A model generated the notes under the pieces. It was not told the origin of the DNA, ran no database searches, and saw nothing but the letters and a program-made list of their open reading frames with translations. A program made the position numbers and the translations under genes. A stretch of 64,000 nucleotides of DNA from Tridacna crocea (taxonomy: Eukaryota; Mollusca; Bivalvia; Cardiida; Cardiidae). The stretch lies in contig OX031068.1 of assembly GCA_943736015.1 (NCBI GenBank), positions 28,652,296 to 28,716,295 on the forward strand, in the 5' to 3' direction. This document shows, piece after piece, positions 58,801 to 64,000 of the stretch; the stretch's first letter is position 1, and each line of letters begins with the position of its first letter.

Positions 58801-59734
58801 GTTTGCAGAGATCGCCAGTCAATATATAATTCCATATGTGATCGATTTCACGGCCAAAAGGGATCAAACTCTCATAATTTAATTGGCTTACATAGCAGTC
58901 AAATAACAGTTACCGGGTTTGATTTGCATGATAAAGTTGGCCATGACAACAAAATTGTAGACCAGTCGAAATTTATACTTCTTAATATTTCTTATCATTT
59001 AAAACTTTTGAGTATATAGGATTGCCCTGTAACTCGATAATACCTTTTATGCATACTTCTTGATTCAATTCTTTTATTGTCTTTAATGTATTCAAACTGT
59101 ATTCAGTTTAAACTATGGTACTCCACTTTTATTATCTTTTAACACAGATATGCACGCTAAATGACTGAAGCTGTCAATGTGCCATAAAACAACATTCATT
59201 CATTCGTTCTAAATTTATAGCTTTTGCAGATGACACCATAAGTAAGGCTCAGAAGTTTAAATTTGTCTTTGGAAGGGTAGAAAACTCCTTTTCCTACAAT
59301 GTTTTCAAAAGCCTTCTTCTTCAGAGTGGTTGAAAGTCAGAATTGTGTGGTAAAGACTTCACTGAACTTTTACTCTTTTCCTAATTTTGAATTATAGTAA
59401 TCTGCATGAGCTTTCATCAGTACAACCGCCTTCTTGAAGTGTGAACCTATGTGGTATCACAGGATCACACATGAGGAAGGCAGTTGTGCTGCTGAAAACT
59501 TGTGTAGATTATTACAATTGAAATTTACAATAAGAAGATATCATGAGAGACACTTTTCTTATATTTTTCATTGCAGATGTACAGAGATGTAACAGTGGCA
59601 CAAATAATCCAGAAACACCAGTTGGTGTGACGGTGTCCATTGGAATTGCTTGTGCAGTTTTGATTGTTTTAGTTGTTATACTCTACTTGATCGCTGACAA
59701 GATACTTTCAAGACGGAAATTGTCATACGATTAG
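49628..59734 (+). CDS. LAMP-family lysosome-associated membrane glycoprotein, single LAMP domain, 4 exons
   Basis: Joining 49628-49822, 52293-52506, 54011-54193 and 59577-59734 gives 750 nt, or 249 residues plus a TAG stop, with every junction GT/AG and phases 0, 1, 1 agreeing. Residues 15-24 are a hydrophobic signal-peptide core (VTFFIIFQFV). The lumenal part has four cysteines, C46, C83, C162 and C202, giving loops of 36 and 39 residues, the LAMP-domain disulfide spacing. 'NYTVTDGNTTC', 'TLNIDFF', 'WSTITLSYRLD' and 'FPNVS' match conserved LAMP stretches, and there are about ten N-glycosylation sequons. Residues 213-237 form one transmembrane helix and the tail DKILSRRKLSYD follows. The family coats lysosomal and endosomal membranes. 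One domain, as in LAMP5/CD68-type proteins, distinguishes it from two-domain LAMP1/2. The C-terminal GYxx-hydrophobic sorting motif is absent. The start is uncertain: the ATG at 49628 gives a good signal peptide, but a splice acceptor ending at 49670 could instead join an upstream first exon. No AATAAA is evident just after the stop. Confidence 0.88.
49851..50080 (-). mobile_element. TTAA hairpin MITE in LAMP intron, left of an opposed pair
   Basis: TTAAGTCTTTATCACACAAT start and GTTTGGTAAAGAGTTAA end. Starts 29 nt after the splice donor. Confidence 0.9.
50077..50303 (+). mobile_element. TTAA hairpin MITE in LAMP intron, right of an opposed pair
   Basis: Shares TTAA 50077-50080 with the previous copy; ends GTGGTAATGGGTCAA. 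Hairpin apex lost one base (GCTGTAACCAGC). Confidence 0.9.
50367..50595 (+). mobile_element. TTAA hairpin MITE in LAMP intron
   Basis: TTAACTCTTTACCAAACAAA start, GGCAATGGGTTAA end; hairpin intact except one arm base (GTCAGAAAAGG against TTTTCCCAC). Confidence 0.88.
50985..51135 (-). mobile_element. TTAA MITE right-half remnant
   Basis: 'ACTAGCATTTTCTGCTTTTC' arm, then 'ACAATTTTGTCAGTTGTTAAAGGGTTAA' style end. Confidence 0.65.
51260..51564. mobile_element. hAT-like MITE with 8-bp target duplication
   Basis: GAATACAT at 51252-51259 and 51565-51572 flank ends GGGCGGATCCAGAG and TATCTGGATCCGCGCATG, an inverted pair around GCGGATCCAG. A G/C-run hairpin (GGGGGTCCGGACCCCC) sits just inside the left end. 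305 bp, no coding capacity. Confidence 0.8.
51577..51771 (-). mobile_element. TTAA MITE, left of an opposed pair
   Basis: Worn left end ('CCAATTACCAGAGTTTTTAC'), hairpin half decayed on the right arm, right end CACTTGAAAGTTTAA shared with the next copy. Confidence 0.7.
51768..51994 (+). mobile_element. TTAA hairpin MITE, right of an opposed pair
   Basis: TTAAGTCATTATCAAAGTAC start, GTGGGAAAGGGTAA end; hairpin present with apex GGGTACGAGC. Confidence 0.85.
52015..52115 (-). mobile_element. MITE core remnant
   Basis: 'GAAAACATTATTTTGAAAAAGG' and 'CGTCCTTTTTCCACCATGTT' are worn hairpin arms without termini. Confidence 0.5.
52293..52506 (+). CDS. LAMP gene exon: core of LAMP domain with second cysteine
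   Basis: Acceptor 'TTTAATTTTCAG' ends at 52292 and donor GTAATT starts at 52507. The exon is 214 nt, starts in phase 0 and ends one base into a codon. It encodes residues 66-136, including C83 ('GTCSND') and the beta-strand segment 'WSTITLSYRLD', which fits the family's conserved W..I.L.Y.L pattern. Sequons include NLT, NFS, NIS and NVS. Confidence 0.9.
52577..52805 (+). mobile_element. TTAA hairpin MITE in LAMP intron
   Basis: TTAATTCTTTACCGAACGAC start, GTGGTAATGGGTTAG end; starts 71 nt after the donor of the 52293 exon. Hairpin almost perfect (one TCTCAC / GTGGGA mismatch). Confidence 0.9.
52850..53079 (-). mobile_element. TTAA hairpin MITE, opposed to the copy at 52577
   Basis: TTAACCCTTTGCCACACAAT start, TTTGGTAAAGAGTTAT end. 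45 bp separate it from the opposed copy. Confidence 0.9.
53257..53390 (-). mobile_element. TTAA MITE remnant
   Basis: TTAACCCATTATCACACAGT start; then worn 'CCCTTTTCCTACAATGATTT' arm. Confidence 0.6.
53480..53700. mobile_element. Two overlapping MITE core remnants
   Basis: 'GATGAGGAAAAAATTCTTTT' with 'CAAGCATTTTCTTGTTTTCC', then 'AAAACATTGTGGAGAAAGGAC' with 'TAGCATTTTTTCCTTTCCCC'. Confidence 0.55.
53712..53931. mobile_element. TTAA hairpin element, variant sub-family
   Basis: TTAACCCTTTACCTCATATG start, GGAATAAAGGGTTAA end, 220 bp. Outer stem GTGGGAAAAGGAGAAA is shared with the main family but the apex is 'TTGCTCAGTTTC', and internal arms differ. It lies 79 bp upstream of the 54011 exon. 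Confidence 0.82.
54011..54193 (+). CDS. LAMP gene exon: third LAMP cysteine
   Basis: Acceptor 'TTTTTTTCAG' ends at 54010 and donor GTAAGT starts at 54194. The exon is 183 nt, begins with the last two bases of a split Glu codon and ends one base into an Asn codon. It encodes 'GSYLCEGE' (C162) followed by a strand 'ITLILTNLQYRAFG', which corresponds to the LAMP 'L.L.N...QAF' segment. Sequons NRT, NDT, NNS and NST are present. Confidence 0.9.
54265..54370 (-). mobile_element. TTAA MITE left-half remnant
   Basis: TTAAACCCTTTACTAGATGG start and 'ACTGTGGGAAAATGAAAATT' arm; right half lost. Confidence 0.6.
54490..55653 (+). mobile_element. Helentron-like element, 5'-truncated, ~165-bp internal units
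   Basis: Units 'AAACATGGCTCTGGTGAATG', 'GGGGGCTACTTGCACTATA' and 'TCTTCTCTGAAACSGCTGG' repeat near 54520, 54700, 54860, 55030, 55195, 55340 and 55495. The 3' end 'TTCAGGTGAGCGATCCAGC' then GCCATCTTGGC and CCCTTTTGTTT matches 61625-61664. It lies within the last LAMP intron. Confidence 0.75.
55655..57035. other. Intronic sequence without recognised features
   Basis: Within LAMP intron 3. A loosely duplicated phrase ('AATCTATAACGTCTTGAAGTATTCT' near 56128 and 56333) suggests an old ~200-bp duplication. No exon-like segment convinced me. Confidence 0.5.
57040..57145 (-). mobile_element. TTAA MITE remnant
   Basis: 'CCCGAATTTTAACGATCCTG' followed by 'ACATTGTGAGAAAAGGAGAA' and 'TCCTACTATGTTTTCTACTC'. 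Confidence 0.6.
57150..58445. other. Intronic sequence without recognised features
   Basis: Short ORFs at 57992 (68 residues) and 58210 (65) have no motif and no convincing splice context. Confidence 0.5.
58450..58625 (+). mobile_element. Decayed TTAA MITE
   Basis: TTAACTCTTCAGGAACTGGC start, 'CATTGCTTGAAAAAGAGCAA' and 'AAAAGCATTTCTG' as a worn hairpin. Confidence 0.5.
58940..59357 (+). mobile_element. TTAA MITE split by an (ATTC)n retroposon
   Basis: 'GACAACAAAATTGTAGACCA' (left part) and 'TTTTGCAGATGACACCATAA' ... GTGTGGTAAAGAC (right part) are one worn MITE; hairpin left arm deleted. Confidence 0.78.
58978..59210 (+). mobile_element. (ATTC)n-tailed retroposon, 5'-truncated, 9-bp target duplication
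   Basis: AAATTTATA at 58969-58977 and 59211-59219. Body matches the 3' 230 bp of the element at 28867-29429 ('GAGTATATAGGATTGCCCTG', 'GTGCCATAAAACAACATTC'). Confidence 0.88.
59577..59734 (+). CDS. LAMP gene last exon: fourth cysteine, transmembrane helix, short tail
   Basis: Acceptor 'TTTTTCATTGCAG' ends at 59576. The exon completes the split Asn codon, then gives C202 ('VQRCNSG'), a linker, a transmembrane segment (V213-A237) and a basic tail ending SRRKLSYD, then TAG. Known LAMPs end in GYQTI-like motifs; here the Tyr is followed by a single Asp and the stop. The preceding intron is 5.4 kb and full of repeats. Confidence 0.9.
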
Positions 59735-59820
59735 CATGCGATAATGTGTATACATTTGATCATGGTTTATGATTGTGTAGAATTCAATTCTTTCCCAATC
59801 ATCACGTTTTTAATACCCTT

Positions 59821-60110
59821 TTAACCTTTTACCATGCAATCCCGACTTTCAACAACCCTAAGAAAGAAGCCTTATGAAAACATTGTAAGGAAAAGAGAAA
59901 ATGCTGATAACCGGCATTTTCTCCTTTTCTGCAATGATTTCTACCCTTCCTAAAACATATTTTGATTGTGCAATCTCATCTATTTTTCCTTCTGCAAATG
60001 CTTTCAATTCTTTTCGTCTTTTGAAAACATTGTTACTTGTAAGAAAAGGAGAAAATGCTTGTGAACACAATTTTGTCCTTTTCCCACAATAGTTTCTACC
60101 TGTTAAAGAC
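59821..60110 (-). mobile_element. TTAA hairpin MITE joined to a second MITE core
   Basis: TTAACCTTTTACCATGCAAT start; first hairpin 59877-59940; at about 60018 it runs into a second core ('TTTTGAAAACATTGTTACTT' ... 'CCTTTTCCCACAATAGTTTC'). Lies 87 bp after the LAMP stop codon, so it may fall in the 3' UTR. Confidence 0.75.
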
Positions 60111-60135
60111 ACCAATTATTTTTTTTTAGCTACAT

Positions 60136-60363
60136 TTAAACGCTTTGCACAAAATCCTGCGTTTTAACAACCCTGAGATAGAAGCCTTTTTGAAAAAATT
60201 GTGGGAAAAGTAGACAATGCTTGTAACAAGCATTTTCTCCTTTTGAGTTTTCCCACAATGGTTTCAATTTTTTCAAAGGCAAATCACATCAATCAAAATA
60301 AGTTTGTTGCTTGCCAACCTTCTTAGTTAGGATAAGTCTAAAATTTTGTCATTTGGTAAAGAA
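60136..60363 (-). mobile_element. TTAA hairpin MITE
   Basis: TTAAACGCTTTGCACAAAAT start, TTTGGTAAAGAAAA end. Right arm has a 9-bp insertion (GAGTTTTCC). Confidence 0.8.
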
Positions 60364-60377
60364 AAAAAGAGAGATAT

Positions 60378-60480
60378 CTTTTTGGCTCAGTAGTTAAGGT
60401 ATTGGTCTTTTAAAAACCTAAAAAAATGAGAATCTTGTCCACCATGGGTTCAAAGCCCGCCAGATGCGGTTTGTATTTCA
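60378..60480 (+). mobile_element. tRNA-like SINE head or tRNA pseudogene
   Basis: A-box 'TGGCTCAGTAGTTAAGG' and B-box 'GGGTTCAAAGCCC' (60448) with ~55 nt between, longer than a class I tRNA. Possible class II (Leu/Ser-like) origin. The acceptor stem is not closed, so not a functional tRNA. Confidence 0.5.
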
Positions 60481-60486
60481 GCTTTG

Positions 60487-61665
60487 CATTTTTAGCTCAC
60501 CTGAGCACAACATGCTCAAGGTGAGCTTTTAGGATCACCCGGTGCCGGTCGTCCATCGTCCGTCATCAACAATTCTTTAAACATCAACTCCTTCTAAACC
60601 GCTGGGCCAATTTGGACCAAACTTGGCTGGAATGTTCCTTGGGAGGTCCTCTTTAAAAAATTGTTCACAGAATTTGATTCCGTCATAAACTCTGGTTGCC
60701 ATGGCAACCAAATGGAATTTTCTAGGTAATTCTTTAAAAATCTTCTCCTCTGGAACCGCTGGTGACTGGTCAGAATTTGAAATAGTTTCACAGAGATGTT
60801 CCTTGGGTGACCCTTTTCAAGAATTTTTCGTGAAATTTTGATCCGTCAAGAAATGTGGCTCTGGTGAATGGGGGCTCCTTGCACTATACAGAAATAAGGA
60901 ATTCTTAAAAAAATTTCTTCTCTGAAACTGCTGGTCAGAATTTGAAATAATTTCACAGAGATGTTCCTTGGATGACCCTTTCAAAAACTGTTCACGAAAT
61001 TTTGATCCATCCAGAATCATGGCTCTGGTGAAAGGGGGCTACTTGCACTATACAGAAATGAAGAAATTCTTAAAAATTCTTCTTCTCTGAAATCGCATGT
61101 CAGAATTTGAAATAATTTCACAGAGATGTTTCTTGGATGACCCTTTTCAGAAATTGTTCGCAAAATTTTGATTCGTCAAGAACCATGGTTCTTGTGAATG
61201 GGGGCTACTTGCACTATACGGAAATGAAGAAATTCTTAAAAACTCTTCTCCTCTGAAACCACTGGTCAGATTTTGAAATAATTCACAGAAATGTTTCTTG
61301 GATGACCCTTTTCACAAAAATTTTGATCCGTCAATAAACATGGCATTTGTGAATGGGGGTTACTTGCAGTATATGGCCATGAAGAAATTCTGAAAAATTT
61401 CTCTTCTCTGAAAGGGCTGGTCAGATTTTGATATAATTTTGAAGAAATGTTTTTTAGCTGACCCATTTCAGAATTTGTTCGAGAAATTTTGATCCATCAA
61501 GAAACATGGCTCTAATGGCTGTGGGCTATTTACACTTTACAAACATGAAGAAATCCTTAAAAATTCTTCTTCTCTGAAATGGCTGATTATATTTTGAAAA
61601 CAATTGGCTATGGTACTCTCAAAAATTCAGGTGAGCGATCCAGGACCATCTTGGCCCTCTTGTTT
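60487..61665 (+). mobile_element. Helentron-like non-autonomous element, best-preserved copy
   Basis: Head 'TTTTTAGCTCACCTGAGCAC' with hairpin CTCACCTGAGCA...TGCTCAAGGTGAG, then 'CGTCCATCGTCCGTC'. Body of about six ~165-bp units ('AAACATGGCTCTGGTGAATG', 'GGGGGCTACTTGCACTATA'). Tail 'AAATTCAGGTGAGCGATCC' with hairpin GGACCATCTTGGCCC and TCTTGTTT. The repeated GGTGAG in head and tail suits the paired end motifs of Helentrons. No helicase ORF. Confidence 0.72.
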
Positions 61666-61982
61666 AATTTGTTTCTTTGTTATGGACTTTGTTTGTAAAA
61701 ACTTATTGCGGTAAACATTACGGGGTCAGAATTTAATGAAGTTACCACAGGGTGATAGAGCTTGAAAGACCATTTACAAGGATGTGGGCATTTCATTAGG
61801 ATGTATGTAGCACCTATAGTGATATACATGTAATTCTAAGGCACTGATATGCCTTTTTTTAGGGATGAAATACTAGAAGATGTATTTTATATAATTATGC
61901 CTATAAAATAAGGTGAGATTTAAATAAAGCTAGATAATTATATTTTTTTTGTAAGTTTGATACATTGTAAGTGCTGTTCTGT

Positions 61983-62210
61983 ATACCTCTTTACCACATG
62001 ACAAAATTTTAGACTGGTTCAAATTGAAAGCATTTGCTGTCCACAAAATAAATGTAACTAAAAAACTGAAATTTGTTTCGAGCAGGGTAGAAAACATTGT
62101 GGGAAAAGGAGAAAATGCTGGTTACCAGCATTTTCTCCTTTTCCCACAATGTTTTCAAAAGGCCTCTATCTCAGGGTCGTAAAAACCAGGGATTGTTTGG
62201 TAAAGGGATA
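61983..62210 (+). mobile_element. TTAA hairpin MITE with perfect hairpin
   Basis: 'CCTCTTTACCACATGACAAA' start, TTTGGTAAAGGGATA end; both TTAA sites mutated. Hairpin 62092-62157 is perfect apart from the central base of GGTTACC. Confidence 0.9.
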
Positions 62211-62237
62211 GAAGCCATTCTCTTTAACAGGGAGAGC

Positions 62238-62469
62238 TTAACTCTTTACCAAACGACAAAATTCTGGACTGATCCAAATCGAATGCATTTGCAGACGACA
62301 ACATGAATGTGATTGAAGAACGGAAATTTGTTTCCAGCAGGGTAGAAAACATTGTGGGAAAAGGAGAAAATGCTGGTTACCAGCATTTTCTCCTTTCCCT
62401 ACAATGTTTTCAAAAGGCTTCTTTCACAGGGATGTTCAAAAGTCGGGAATGTGTTGTGTAAAGGGTTAA
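62238..62469 (+). mobile_element. TTAA hairpin MITE
   Basis: TTAACTCTTTACCAAACGAC start, GTGTAAAGGGTTAA end. Confidence 0.9.
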
Positions 62470-62635
62470 TGCATCTGCAAACAGTATCAACTCATGTCTG
62501 CCTGCTTTTCGTGAATTTTCTGCATGCCACAGGACCATACTGGTCAGGAACCGGTTGTTTGTTAGACAAACTGAACTTTATAGATTCATAATCACGTGAT
62601 GCCTTGCTAGGAATTATACATCATTATAGATGCAG

Positions 62636-62863
62636 TGAAAACTTTACCACAAAATCTGGACTTTTAACGACACTGAGAAAGAAAGCTTTTGAAAGCATTG
62701 TAAGAAAAGGAGAAAATGTTGGTAGCCAGCATTTTCTCCTTTTCCTACAATGTTTTCTACCCCTGCCAAATTAAATTTCAATTTTCAGTCACATTTATTT
62801 TGTCGTCTGCAAATACTTGCAATTTGGACTAGTCCAAAATTTTGTCGTTTGGTAAAGGGTTAA
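62636..62863 (-). mobile_element. TTAA hairpin MITE
   Basis: TGAAAACTTTACCACAAAAT start, GTTTGGTAAAGGGTTAA end. Stem GTAAGAAAAGG / CCTTTTCCTAC is partly matched in both arms. Confidence 0.9.
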
Positions 62864-62995
62864 ACCCCCTTTTGCCACGGAATGGTTCATATCCATGTGA
62901 TTGTTCTCTCATAAGTGCTATACTTGTACATGTATATTAAAGGTTTTTGTGGCAGCAAGTGTTTGTCTTTGCTAGAAAACAAAACTTTAGACTTG

Positions 62996-63252
62996 TCCAA
63001 ATGGCTGATCAGATTCTGAAGTAGTTTCACAGAAATGTATCGTAGTTGACCCTTTTGAAAAATTGCTCGAAATATTTTGATCCATCAAGAAACATGGCTC
63101 TGATGGCTGTGGGCTATTTACACTATACAGACATGAAGAAGTTCTTAAAATTTCTTCTGCTCTGAAATGGTTGTTTAGATTGTGAAAAAATTGGCTATGG
63201 TCCTCTCAAAAATTCAGGTGAGCGAACCAGGGCCATCTTGGCCCTCTTGTTT
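62996..63252 (+). mobile_element. Helentron-like element, 3' part
   Basis: Last unit ('AAACATGGCTCTGATGGCTG') and tail 'TTCAGGTGAGCGAACCAGG' with hairpin GGGCCATCTTGGCCC and TCTTGTTT. Begins at a MITE-like phrase 'GACTTGTCCAAATGG'. Confidence 0.75.
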
Positions 63253-63549
63253 CAATATGGTTTCTCTAGCTGTGACCTGCAGAGGTTTGAAAAATGTTTC
63301 TATAGAAATGGCTTCCATGTTGTCAGACAGATAGATAAAAAAGGCATAGACATTTTTGTTTCAACTTTTAATTTTAAATTAGCCAATTTAACACTTACGA
63401 GGTAGAGGGGCAGGTAAACTGCCTTTGTAGGAGTGATATACCAATCCTGGAAAAAACCATAAAAAGTAATTCATCTGCCGTAAATTTATTGCTGGGGATG
63501 ATAAGCTAAACTTGGTGCTATTTTGTTCAGTTTTGAAGGTATAAAATTT

Positions 63550-63670
63550 GGAACCAGAAGGCCAAGGTTCGATCCTCAATGAAAGCACTGTTGTTTTAAT
63601 TGGAACACCACTACACTTCATAGCTCTAACCTAGTAATGATGAAAACAAGTGTACATTTCAATAAAATAA
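63550..63670 (+). mobile_element. SINE remnant
   Basis: 'GGCCAAGGTTCGATCCTCAA' (B-box-like) and 'AGCTCTAACCTAGTAATGAT' match the SINE family of 39660 and 34640. Confidence 0.5.
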
Positions 63671-63717
63671 TCATTGCTGTTATAAGACAGATATGTTTTC
63701 AATTAAAAAAATATGAA

Positions 63718-63803
63718 TTAACCCTCTACCACACAATCCCAACTTTTGACGACCCTGAGGTAGAAGCCTTTTGAAAACAGCGTGGGAAAAGGAGAAAATG
63801 CTT
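63718..63803 (-). mobile_element. TTAA MITE, left half only
   Basis: TTAACCCTCTACCACACAAT start to 'GGAAAAGGAGAAAATGCT', then stops inside the left hairpin arm. Confidence 0.82.
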
Positions 63804-64000
63804 AGTCTTATTCTCAAGAATTGTCTAAATTTGACAGCAACATCAAGGCCCCTATTTACTAAACATTCCTAAAGAAATTCTTTTGTCTAATACTCAAGTA
63901 TTTTTAGATATGAGAACCAAACAGTTTAGCCAATCGCAAGTGTTTTCACACTCAAAAGAATAATTACGGTAACCTTTTGCTCCTGGGCCTTGTTTTACTA

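Noticed and set aside
58547-58882. Overlapping 106- and 84-residue ORFs on opposite strands in LAMP intron 3
   Set aside because: Partly inside a decayed MITE, no splice context and no domain I recognise; I could not exclude a small retrocopy.
348-62864. Recurring peptide 'GKGENAGNQHFLLFPQCF' in dozens of small ORFs
   Set aside because: It is the translation of the MITE hairpin arms and occurs in both orientations, not a protein family.

Overview
The window is intron- and repeat-rich, AT-rich metazoan nuclear DNA. Canonical GT/AG exons, tRNA-derived SINEs, several families of foldback elements and repeats whose heads carry 'GTCTGTCCGTC' suggest a mollusc, most likely a bivalve; this is an inference from repeat style, not a proven assignment. 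There are no bacterial operons, rRNA genes, CRISPR arrays or intact transposase genes. Almost all short ORFs lie inside repeats. The one convincing gene is on the + strand in the right part (49628-59734). Its four exons join in compatible phases to give a 249-residue, single-domain LAMP-family (lysosome-associated membrane protein) type I membrane protein with all four domain cysteines, one transmembrane helix and a 12-residue tail that lacks the usual GYxx-hydrophobic lysosomal sorting signal. A further 100-nt exon-like segment lies at 920-1019 and may belong to another gene. Layout: 0.3-4.0 kb, clustered TTAA-flanked hairpin MITEs; 4-7.2 kb, diverged tandem repeats and a SINE half; 8-9.8 kb, a Helentron-like element; 9.7-17.6 kb, two inverted copies of a dispersed family, a mariner-type foldback element nested in a second Helentron-like element, and a tRNA-derived SINE; 17.7-19.3 kb, a minisatellite-bearing element; 19.9-29.65 kb, a large two-subunit satellite array interrupted by two retroposons with clear target-site duplications; 30.0-32.7 kb, a ~75-bp satellite; 32.7-36.2 kb, a diverged ~170-bp array with a SINE; 37.6-38.1 kb, a recent triplication; 40.3-53.9 kb, dense MITEs with nested insertions, foldbacks and a solo LTR; 54.5-64 kb, Helentron-like elements and more MITEs. 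The dominant theme is one MITE family (about 45 full or partial copies, TTAA ends, GGTAAAGGG-type termini, central near-perfect palindrome), which looks like a piggyBac-type non-autonomous family. Its copies are stacked end to end, carry matched changes in the two hairpin arms, and form opposed pairs inside the introns of the LAMP gene, where they could fold the pre-mRNA into long double-stranded RNA.
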